This document shows positions 1-5,002 of a stretch of DNA of 5,008 nt, one piece after another. Both the position numbers and the translations under genes were made by a program. The notes below the pieces were generated by a model that had not been told where the DNA came from, searched no databases, and worked only from the letters and a program-made list of their open reading frames with translations. Within the stretch, counting starts at the first letter, position 1. Each line of letters opens with the position of its first letter. This DNA comes from Candidatus Pelearchaeum sp. (GTDB lineage: Archaea; Thermoproteota; Nitrososphaeria_A; Caldarchaeales; Caldarchaeaceae): NCBI GenBank assembly GCA_015520425.1, contig WAQC01000076.1, positions 1 through 5,008 on the forward strand, read 5' to 3'.

Positions 1-678
1 ATCCATGAAGGAGTTATACATCACAGGGTTTAGCTCAGTTCCAAATGCTTCTCTAAACCTCCTGCTATACTCGCTGAACCATCCAGGCTCTCTCATTATA
101 TCGTCTGGAGTCTTTCTCCGCCTCTCTGGCGTGTAGGCGGCGCCGCGCCCAGCCGCTATAACTTCTAGGCCAAGAGTACGCGCCCACTCATAGTGCTCCA
201 CTATTATCGCGGGCTGGTCTCCGTAGGCTAGGCTATAGACCACACCAGAGCTATCAGCCATCCTCTTCAGCAAAGGCCCTAACAACGCGTCGGTCTCCAC
301 GTTAACCATGACTATGTTCTTCTTGGCTAATATTGCGCGATATGCGTGGAAAGCGCCTACTAACGTATCTCCAGTGGCCTCAACTACGGTATCTATACAG
401 CTGTCAATTAGAACGCCGCTATCATCTGTAACCGCTGGTACGCCCTCGCCGATAGCTCTATCTGCCTCCTCGGCTGTCTTTACATATTTTATCCTGCTTC
501 TACTAACGCCAGCAAGCTCATACGCCTTATAGGCTCTTTCCAACACTTTATCAGCCACGATACAGGGCTTCATGCCCAAAGCATGTTGAAGCTGCGAAAC
601 CAACTGCGTACCGAACATCCCCGCACCAATAACACCAACACGGACAGGCTCAGAGTTGGAAAGCCTCTCCAACATCAT
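1..678 (-). CDS. NAD(P)-dependent oxidoreductase, homoserine dehydrogenase-like / DRL family (COG4091), N-terminal part
   Basis: The frame is open from 678 to the left edge, giving 226 codons, so the C-terminal half lies outside the window. Family members are roughly 430 residues, with an N-terminal Rossmann domain and a C-terminal SAF domain. Visible marks are the dinucleotide-binding loop GAGMFG at residues 18-23 after the strand VRVGVI, the VVEATGD stretch near 98-104, MVNVETDALLGPLL at 124-137, YSLAYGDQPA at 148-157, and NPVMYNSFMD at the break, all typical of COG4091. The family includes the Brucella DXR-like enzyme (DRL) of the MEP pathway; archaea make isoprenoids from mevalonate, so a different substrate is likely here. 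An in-frame ATG at 699 also exists. I prefer 678 (or 675, the next codon), because a TATA box at 708-713 predicts transcription starting near 684, downstream of 699. Family membership is firm; the reaction is unknown. Confidence 0.85.
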   Translation of the reverse strand, partial: MMLERLSNSEPVRVGVIGAGMFGTQLVSQLQHALGMKPCIVADKVLERAYKAYELAGVSRSRIKYVKTAEEADRAIGEGVPAVTDDSGVLIDSCIDTVVEATGDTLVGAFHAYRAILAKKNIVMVNVETDALLGPLLKRMADSSGVVYSLAYGDQPAIIVEHYEWARTLGLEVIAAGRGAAYTPERRRKTPDDIMREPGWFSEYSRRFREAFGTELNPVMYNSFMD

Positions 679-707
679 ACAACAACCATAGACATACATA
701 CTCGCGC

Positions 708-719
708 TATATACTTTCT
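708..719 (-). promoter_or_regulatory. Archaeal BRE/TATA promoter of the COG4091 gene
   Basis: Read on the minus strand, the purine-rich AGAAAG (719-714, BRE-like) is followed directly by TATATA (713-708). The box is centred about 32 nt upstream of the ATG at 678. With the usual archaeal distance of about 26 nt from TATA centre to start site, the transcript would begin near 684 and have a leader of about 6 nt. No Shine-Dalgarno sequence precedes the ATG, in keeping with a short-leader mRNA. This is inferred from position and sequence only. Confidence 0.55.
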
Positions 720-721
720 AA

Positions 722-757
722 ATGCCTAATACACATGCTCTGAAGCTAGTTAGGCAT
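722..757. repeat. Perfect 8-bp inverted repeat, possible operator or hairpin
   Basis: ATGCCTAA at 722-729 is matched by its exact reverse complement TTAGGCAT at 750-757, with 20 nt between. The left arm abuts the BRE of the COG4091 promoter, a position suited to a regulator binding upstream of the TATA box. The same sequence lies just downstream of the radical SAM stop codon (776-778), so it could also fold at the end of that mRNA. The long loop and the absence of a following T-run argue against a strong terminator. Confidence 0.4.
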
Positions 758-775
758 AATACCAAAAGTCGTCTC

Positions 776-1915
776 TCATGATAGACAGGTCTTAGACCAT
801 CCCAATAGATGCAGGTTGCTTACATTTACGTTTTTTAGATGTTTCCTAGCTTCCTGATAGCATCGCCATACTTGTTTTTCAGGTGTTACGGGTAGGTCGT
901 TCATGTAGAAATCTGGATGGAATATCAGTAGGTTGTATGGTATCGTCTCATCTAGGCTTGCTATGAAGCGCGCTATCGCTGAAACCTCCTCTTCAGATAC
1001 ATAGTGGGGGACTAATAGAGTCGTGGCCCCTAGAACCGGGACGTCGCGTCTAGCCTCGTAGAACTCGCGATAAACCAGCTCAAAATTCCTCAGAACTCTA
1101 TCATTATTCATAGATGTTAAGGCTATGTGTATTGGTTCGTTGAATGCTTTTAGGTCAAACTTGACATTACCACCGCTCTCAAAAGACAAGCTGGCTGCTC
1201 GTTTGACCAGCGCAGGGTTGCCGTCGCCATTCCATTCCCAGCATATTCTAACAACTCTACCCTTGTCGCATTCTTCTAAGACCATTCTGGAAGAATTGAG
1301 AGCAAACGGTAGTTGGGGCTCTGCAGAGCCTCCAAACCAGCACCAACAAGTAATGCGGGAATTCCCCAAAGTCAAATCCACAATCTCGCGGGCAGAGACA
1401 ACCTTAGCCTCGCTCAAAACCTTGTGATTCCAATTTTGACAGAATAGACAGTTAAACGAACAACCGTAGAAGAATAGGGCTAGATTATAGTATCCCACCT
1501 CAGGCCCAGGCCTGACCGCGTATCTGGGATAGCCGCATCCAGTTCCAGCTGGGCAAAAGTAGGCGTTGCAGCAGTTGGTTACGTGGGGGTCTAGGTAGTA
1601 GTGGAGTAGGGCATGACTTGTTGTTGATGCGCTCTTTATCCTTCCATCTTGGGCTGACCTTATTCCACAGTATCCGACCTCGCCATTAGCCATTATACAC
1701 TCGGCAGCACATAAGTTGCACCTGACGCCGCCATTACTTCTAGGCGGTTTGGACGGTAGGCCAAACCTAGACCTAAAACGCGCATGATTAGATAACACAA
1801 TACTAACGGCCTCATCAGGCTTGCTGAGGAGACAGGAACGACAAACACCAATAGCACTGGAAATGAGAGGCGACGAATGGCCGCAAAGCTGGCAAACACC
1901 CATCCCTATAATCAT
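776..1915 (-). CDS. Radical SAM protein, PflA-like (COG1180-like), with N-terminal zinc-ribbon-type motif
   Basis: A 379-residue protein with 21 cysteines. In order: paired cysteines at 8/11 and 25/28 resemble a zinc ribbon; C66, C69, C73 and C83 in the pattern CxxC-x3-C-x9-CG resemble the extra cluster segment of AmmeMemoRadiSam/PflX-like proteins; C115, C116, C121 and C127 lie around FCPAGTGCGYPRY; and the radical SAM motif CSFNCLFC (152, 156, 159, CxxxCxxC) binds the catalytic 4Fe-4S cluster and SAM. GGSAEP at 195-200 corresponds to the GGE-type SAM-binding motif, and the rest (ICWEWNG, VKFDLKA) fits the family barrel. It is probably cytosolic; the substrate is unknown. The start is either 1915 or the in-frame ATG at 1903. 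The latter suits the TATA-like ATATAT at 1933-1938, which predicts a start site near 1909, and the first recognisable motif begins just after it. No Shine-Dalgarno site is seen. The gene is divergent from the luciferase-like gene. Confidence 0.88.
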   Translation of the reverse strand: MIIGMGVCQLCGHSSPLISSAIGVCRSCLLSKPDEAVSIVLSNHARFRSRFGLPSKPPRSNGGVRCNLCAAECIMANGEVGYCGIRSAQDGRIKSASTTSHALLHYYLDPHVTNCCNAYFCPAGTGCGYPRYAVRPGPEVGYYNLALFFYGCSFNCLFCQNWNHKVLSEAKVVSAREIVDLTLGNSRITCWCWFGGSAEPQLPFALNSSRMVLEECDKGRVVRICWEWNGDGNPALVKRAASLSFESGGNVKFDLKAFNEPIHIALTSMNNDRVLRNFELVYREFYEARRDVPVLGATTLLVPHYVSEEEVSAIARFIASLDETIPYNLLIFHPDFYMNDLPVTPEKQVWRCYQEARKHLKNVNVSNLHLLGWSKTCLS

Positions 1916-1922
1916 GCATACG

Positions 1923-1956
1923 AGAAACTAGCATATATCCGTGTATGCCTGTTTCT
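1923..1956. promoter_or_regulatory. Nested 34-bp dyad between divergent genes, candidate operator
   Basis: The outer arms are AGAAAC (1923-1928) and GTTTCT (1951-1956); the inner arms are GCATA (1931-1935) and TATGC (1944-1948). All are exact reverse complements about the same centre (1939.5), with a 2-nt mismatch between inner and outer arms and an 8-nt spacer. Of 13 half-site positions, 11 pair. It covers the TATA-like ATATAT of the radical SAM gene and ends about 11 bp before the TATA box of the plus-strand gene. It is probably not transcribed in either direction, which favours a protein-binding site over an RNA hairpin. Confidence 0.5.
1933..1938 (-). promoter_or_regulatory. Possible TATA box of the radical SAM gene
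   Basis: ATATAT on the minus strand is centred about 32 nt before the ATG at 1903, the same spacing as in the COG4091 promoter, implying a leader of about 6 nt. It lies inside the 34-bp dyad, so a protein bound there could block it. The BRE position just upstream (CACGG) is not strongly purine-rich. The TTTAAA at 1967-1972 is self-complementary and is an alternative box that would give a longer leader. Confidence 0.35.
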
Positions 1957-1960
1957 AACT

Positions 1961-1972
1961 CAAAAATTTAAA
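1961..1972 (+). promoter_or_regulatory. Archaeal BRE/TATA promoter of the luciferase-like gene
   Basis: An A-rich stretch (1962-1966) is followed by TTTAAA (1967-1972), centred at 1969.5. A start site 26-27 nt downstream falls on the A of the ATG at 1996, so the mRNA is predicted to be leaderless. This decides the start of the gene, since the in-frame GTG at 1990 would lie upstream of the transcript. Confidence 0.6.
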
Positions 1973-1995
1973 GCTCCAAACGTCATTCCGTGATT

Positions 1996-3009
1996 ATGCG
2001 CGTATCTTGGAGCCTAGCTCTAGGCTCCCTAAATGGAGTTATAGAAGAGGCGCAGCTATGCGAGGCAAGGGGTCTTGATGGAGTATGGTTCCCAGACTAT
2101 CAGGCACCATTCTCAGAATGGGCAGAGCTATACATAGCATTAACAACAATAGCCCTTAAGACTGAAAGAGTCTTCTTAGGCTCGTTTATAACAGACTTCC
2201 TACGCAGGCATCCGATGGTAACCGCACACGCTTTTGCTTCTCTCAGTCATCTCGCTCCAGGGAGGGTTATACTTGGCTTGGGCGCGGGAGCGGGGCCCAG
2301 CCACACGCCATTCGGAATAACCATCAAGAACCCCTGCTCAAGGCTCCGTGAGGGTATTGAAGTAGTTCGTATGCTCTGGAGCGCTACAAAGGAGGAGAAG
2401 GCAAATTATCAGGGAAAATTCTTCAGGTTAAACAACGCTGGCCCACCTTTAACACCACGCGGGACTGTACCGATATACGTAGCAGCATATGGGCCCTGTA
2501 TGTTAAGAGTCGCGGCAGAGTCTGCTGATGGATGGATACCTGAGTGCCACACACCAACAACATACGCAGAGACCCTCAGGAGGTTAAGAGAACTTATGCG
2601 TGGGAGAAGCTACGAAAATATAGAACCCTGCTGCGCCCTCATCTTTTATCCCTGGGAACCAGATAACAAAGCATACGAAAGAATACTGAGAGCAGCCAAA
2701 GATTACTTGGCAATGTACCCAGATATACAGTGGGCGGCTGGTGAGGGAAAGAAACATCCTGGTTTACGGACACATCAAATAATCCATGATAATGAACTGC
2801 TTGAGGAGCTGTCCTCACAGGTGCCTGACTGGCTGGCCGACGCGACATTAATCTATGGAGATATGGAGAAATGCATAGACAGGTTGATGAAATTTTCTGA
2901 AGCTGGCTGTAGGCATGTTATCCTGGAGCCATATTGGATTGAGCGGAATAGGGTGATGGACGCCATTAGGGAGGCTGGCCGTATGGCTGCAGCGCTACGT
3001 GCCCATTAG
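1996..3009 (+). CDS. Luciferase-like (LLM) F420/flavin-dependent oxidoreductase, Mer-like
   Basis: A 337-residue protein of the bacterial luciferase-like TIM-barrel family (PF00296), whose archaeal members are usually coenzyme F420-dependent, such as methylene-tetrahydromethanopterin reductase (Mer, about 320-330 residues). Family marks, numbered from ATG 1996: EARGLDGVWFPD at 23-34; HPMVTAHAFASLSHLAPGR at 72-90 leading to the glycine-rich VILGLGAGAG; YQGKFF at 138-143; PIYVAAYGP at 159-167 followed by AAESADGWIP; and the C-terminal GDMEKCIDRL with EAGCRHVILEP. Hydride transfer between F420H2 (or FMNH2) and an unknown carbon substrate is inferred; I do not call it Mer itself because no methanogenesis gene is nearby. 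GTG 1990 is an alternative start, but TATA spacing favours a leaderless ATG at 1996. The stop overlaps the oppF-like gene by 4 bp, tail to tail. Confidence 0.88.
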   Translation: MRVSWSLALGSLNGVIEEAQLCEARGLDGVWFPDYQAPFSEWAELYIALTTIALKTERVFLGSFITDFLRRHPMVTAHAFASLSHLAPGRVILGLGAGAGPSHTPFGITIKNPCSRLREGIEVVRMLWSATKEEKANYQGKFFRLNNAGPPLTPRGTVPIYVAAYGPCMLRVAAESADGWIPECHTPTTYAETLRRLRELMRGRSYENIEPCCALIFYPWEPDNKAYERILRAAKDYLAMYPDIQWAAGEGKKHPGLRTHQIIHDNELLEELSSQVPDWLADATLIYGDMEKCIDRLMKFSEAGCRHVILEPYWIERNRVMDAIREAGRMAAALRAH

Positions 3010-4016
3010 CTCGCCGCTGTTGTGGTTGTCTCTTTTATGAAGACCTCACCAGCATAATGACAGGCTGCAAAATGGCCCTCATTAACCTCGCGTAGAAGAG
3101 GCTCTTCTGTGCTGCATTTCTCGTTTGCAAATGGGCATCGTGGATGAAACCTACAACCCGAAGGAGGGTTCATCAGGTTCGGAGGCTCGCCCTTAATCAC
3201 CACCATCATCCTAAAACGGTTTTTGGGGTCTGGGTCTGGCAGAGCTGAGATAAGCGCCTGCGTATATGGGTGTATTGGGTTCCTTAGAACCTCACGCGTC
3301 TCGCCATACTCAACTATCTTACCCGCGTACATCACTGCTATCTTATGGGAGAAGTACTTGGCAGTCGCTATGTCGTGTGTTATGTAGAGGAAAGCTAGGC
3401 CGAGCTTCTCCTGAAGCTCCCTGAGAAGATAGAGTATCTCAACCCTGACGCTGGCGTCCAGCATAGATACAGGCTCGTCGGCAACTACATATTTGGGGCC
3501 TAGTATGAGAGCCCTCGCTATCGCGACCCTCTGTCTCTGACCCCCACTAAGCATGTGGGGATACTTAGCCGCGAAGAGCTCAACAGGCTGTAGCTTAACC
3601 AGCTCAAGAGCCCTGTAGACCATATTGACCCGCTCCTCCTTACTCTTAACGCCGTGTATTATTAGCGGCTCCTCCAGTATGCGGAAGACTGGAAAAGTCG
3701 GGCTGAGACTTGAGAACGGGTCTTGGAATATCATTGCTGTTTTCCGCCTAAACTCCATTAGCTGTGTTTTGTCTGTTATCTTAGTCAGGTCTCTGCCGTC
3801 AAATATTATCTGTCCTGCTGTGGGTTTTATGAGTCCCAGCGTGGCTCTGCCCAGTGTTGTCTTTCCTGACCCGCTCTCACCGACAAGAGCCAAAGTTTCC
3901 CGCTCATTAAGAGTGAAACTCACCCCATCAACAGCCTTAACATACCCCAGCCTGCTGAAGATTCCCTTCTGAACAGGATACCAAATCCTCAAATCACTAA
4001 CCCTAAGAACCGTCAT
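3006..4016 (-). CDS. oppF: Oligopeptide/dipeptide-type ABC transporter ATP-binding protein, OppF/DppF-like
   Basis: A 336-residue ATPase subunit that would sit on the cytoplasmic face of an importer of the peptide/nickel class; in archaea such systems can also carry oligosaccharides, so the substrate is open. All ATPase motifs are intact: Walker A GESGSGKTT at 46-54, Q-loop glutamine 98, signature LSGGQRQR at 156-163, Walker B YVVADEP at 176-182, and H-loop histidine 214 in YITHD. The oligo_HPY extension follows (HPYTQALISALP at 249-260), with cysteines 288, 294, 301 and 319 in the conserved CRFHPRCP context; similar cysteines hold a 4Fe-4S cluster in the mycobacterial DppD. The ATG overlaps the oppD-like stop as ATGA, so the two are translationally coupled. 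A short tail after HYAGEV (KETTTTAAS) looks added. The symbol reflects family, not proven substrate. Confidence 0.92.
   Translation of the reverse strand: MTVLRVSDLRIWYPVQKGIFSRLGYVKAVDGVSFTLNERETLALVGESGSGKTTLGRATLGLIKPTAGQIIFDGRDLTKITDKTQLMEFRRKTAMIFQDPFSSLSPTFPVFRILEEPLIIHGVKSKEERVNMVYRALELVKLQPVELFAAKYPHMLSGGQRQRVAIARALILGPKYVVADEPVSMLDASVRVEILYLLRELQEKLGLAFLYITHDIATAKYFSHKIAVMYAGKIVEYGETREVLRNPIHPYTQALISALPDPDPKNRFRMMVVIKGEPPNLMNPPSGCRFHPRCPFANEKCSTEEPLLREVNEGHFAACHYAGEVFIKETTTTAAS
3016..3037 (+). terminator. T-rich tract after the luciferase-like gene, possible terminator
   Basis: Just past the TAG at 3007-3009 the plus strand is T-rich, including CTCTTTTA near 3030-3037. Archaeal RNA polymerase can terminate on such tracts without a hairpin. 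The tract lies inside the 3' end of the convergent oppF-like gene, where it encodes the low-complexity tail KETTTTAAS. It is interrupted by several G and C, so the call is weak. Confidence 0.25.
3043..3066 (-). repeat. Second near-identical block shared by oppF and oppD (copy in oppF)
   Basis: This 24-bp stretch matches 4020-4043 in the oppD-like gene at 22 of 24 positions and encodes the CHYAGEV region near both C-termini. Its offset (977) differs by one codon from that of the larger shared block (980), because the two linkers between the blocks differ in length. Confidence 0.7.
3096..3155 (-). repeat. Near-identical 60-bp block, copy in oppF
   Basis: It aligns without gaps to 4076-4135 with 58 of 60 bases identical; the two differences (3102 and 3129) are at third codon positions. 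It encodes the cysteine-bearing segment RFHPRCPFANEKCSTEE and a few residues after it. Beyond 3155 differences appear quickly (3156, 3159, 3162, 3165, 3169), giving a sharp boundary on that side. Confidence 0.85.
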
Positions 4017-4981
4017 CCAACCTCACCAGCATAATGGCACGCTACTAAACGATTATTATCACCAAATACTCTTAAAAGAGGTTCTTCTGTGCTGCATTTC
4101 TCGTTTGCGAATGGGCATCGTGGATGAAACCTACAGCCTGAGGGTGGGCTTGCTAAGTCTGGTGGGGCGCCTGGGATAAAGATGGGCTCCCTATCAACCC
4201 TTAACAAGGGAACACTTCGTAGAAGCCGCTGAGTATATGGGTGAAGTGGATTATTGAATATATCATCTGCGGAGCCTATTTCAACTATTCTCCCAGCATA
4301 CATTATTGCTACCCTATCTGCAAGCTCGCTTGCCAGTGCCAGGTCATGGGTTATGAACAAGTAGGAGAGGCTTAGCTCCTTCTTCAGCCTCTTCAGCAGA
4401 TTGATTATGTTTGCCTGTGTCATCACGTCAAGGGCTGAGGTCGGCTCATCAAGTATAACGAGCTTGGGCCGCATCACAAGAGCCATACCTATAACAACAC
4501 GCTGTTTCATGCCGCCGCTTAGCTCGTGTGGGTAGCGGTCTATCACGTAGGGCGGGAGGCCTACATCCTCAAGTGCGCGTTTAGCCCTCTCCACGGCCTC
4601 CTCCTTACTAAGATTTAGATGGAGCATCAATGTCTCACTTATCTGGCTACCAACCCTAAGAACAGGGTTCAGAGCATTCATGGCGCCTTGAAAAACTATA
4701 GCAATACCCCGCCATCTAACACGCGTACGCATACTCTCCTCATCAAGGGTAACGAGATTTCCAACGTTGTTAAAGAGAATAGAGCCATCATACCTATGCA
4801 CGTTCCGAGGAAGTATCTTGATTATAGAATACGCCAGCGATGACTTGCCACATCCACTTTCACCAACTATCGCTAGCGTCTCCCCTTCATCCAAGCTGAA
4901 TGAGACTCCATCAACAGCCCTAACGGGGCCACGGCTTGTCCTGTAATGTAGGTGTAGGTCTTTGACGGTGAGTAAAGCCAT
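4013..4981 (-). CDS. oppD: Oligopeptide/dipeptide-type ABC transporter ATP-binding protein, OppD/DppD-like
   Basis: A 322-residue ATPase that should pair with the OppF-like product to form the nucleotide-binding heterodimer of one importer. Walker A GESGCGKSS at 40-48, Q-loop glutamine 98, signature LSGGMKQR at 154-161, Walker B LVILDEP at 174-180 followed by TSALD, and H-loop histidine 212 in ITHD are all present. The oligo_HPY region (NPLHPYTQRLLRSVP at 244-258) is followed by cysteines 283, 289, 296 and 315, the likely Fe-S or metal ligands. The start is bounded by an in-frame TAA at 5003-5005 and has a good Shine-Dalgarno sequence. It is the first gene of the ATPase pair in the direction of transcription; by family convention the permease and binding-protein genes should lie beyond the right edge. 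The protein ends right after HYAGEV. The symbol indicates family only. Confidence 0.92.
   Translation of the reverse strand: MALLTVKDLHLHYRTSRGPVRAVDGVSFSLDEGETLAIVGESGCGKSSLAYSIIKILPRNVHRYDGSILFNNVGNLVTLDEESMRTRVRWRGIAIVFQGAMNALNPVLRVGSQISETLMLHLNLSKEEAVERAKRALEDVGLPPYVIDRYPHELSGGMKQRVVIGMALVMRPKLVILDEPTSALDVMTQANIINLLKRLKKELSLSYLFITHDLALASELADRVAIMYAGRIVEIGSADDIFNNPLHPYTQRLLRSVPLLRVDREPIFIPGAPPDLASPPSGCRFHPRCPFANEKCSTEEPLLRVFGDNNRLVACHYAGEVG
4020..4043 (-). repeat. Second near-identical block (copy in oppD), carrying the oppF ribosome-binding site
   Basis: It matches 3043-3066 at 22 of 24 positions. Here the GGTGAGG that encodes the end of HYAGEV sits 4 nt before the oppF ATG, so the block has both a coding and a translation-initiation role; in the oppF copy it is coding only. 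Confidence 0.7.
4021..4027 (-). promoter_or_regulatory. Ribosome-binding site of oppF-like gene inside oppD
   Basis: GGTGAGG on the minus strand (4027-4021) lies just before the ATG at 4016. GGTGA can pair with the archaeal anti-Shine-Dalgarno, leaving 6 nt to the start. Together with the ATGA overlap it supports coupled translation of the pair. Confidence 0.6.
4076..4135 (-). repeat. Near-identical 60-bp block, copy in oppD
   Basis: Partner of 3096-3155 with 58 of 60 identical bases at a constant offset of 980. Third codon positions are conserved almost throughout, unlike the surrounding sequence of the two genes. Confidence 0.85.
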
Positions 4982-4990
4982 GTATGTAGT

Positions 4991-4998
4991 CTCCCTCC
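4991..4998 (-). promoter_or_regulatory. Shine-Dalgarno sequence of oppD-like gene
   Basis: The minus strand reads GGAGGGAG from 4998 to 4991, within a G-run that starts at 5002, and lies 9 nt before the ATG at 4981. Such a strong site, unlike the bare starts of the three genes to the left, fits translation of an internal operon gene on a long mRNA. Confidence 0.75.
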
Positions 4999-5002
4999 CC
5001 CC

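Noticed and set aside
308..532. Plus-strand open frame of 74 codons
   Set aside because: It lies wholly antisense to the COG4091 gene, whose protein matches its family along this stretch, and it has no recognisable domain.
722..757. Bacterial-type intrinsic terminator of the radical SAM gene
   Set aside because: The stem is only 8 bp with a 20-nt loop and no T-run follows it on the minus strand, so I list it as an inverted repeat rather than a terminator.
1125..1427. Plus-strand open frame of 100 codons
   Set aside because: It is antisense to the conserved core of the radical SAM gene; its peptide shows no family motif.
1693..1899. Minus-strand open frame of 68 codons
   Set aside because: It is an alternative frame inside the N-terminal part of the radical SAM gene, where the conserved cysteines are in the other frame.
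2639..2848. Minus-strand open frame of 69 codons opposite the luciferase-like gene
   Set aside because: Shadow of a well-supported gene, with no ribosome-binding site or motif seen.
3625..3972. Plus-strand open frame of 115 codons
   Set aside because: It is antisense to the Walker A to Q-loop region of the oppF-like gene, which is unmistakably coding.
4619..4843. Plus-strand open frame of 74 codons
   Set aside because: Antisense to the oppD-like gene, with no support of its own.
3006..4981. Recent whole-gene tandem duplication of one ATPase gene
   Set aside because: The nucleotide-binding domains differ in many residues and match the distinct OppD and OppF types; only the 3' blocks are nearly identical, so conversion fits better than recent duplication.
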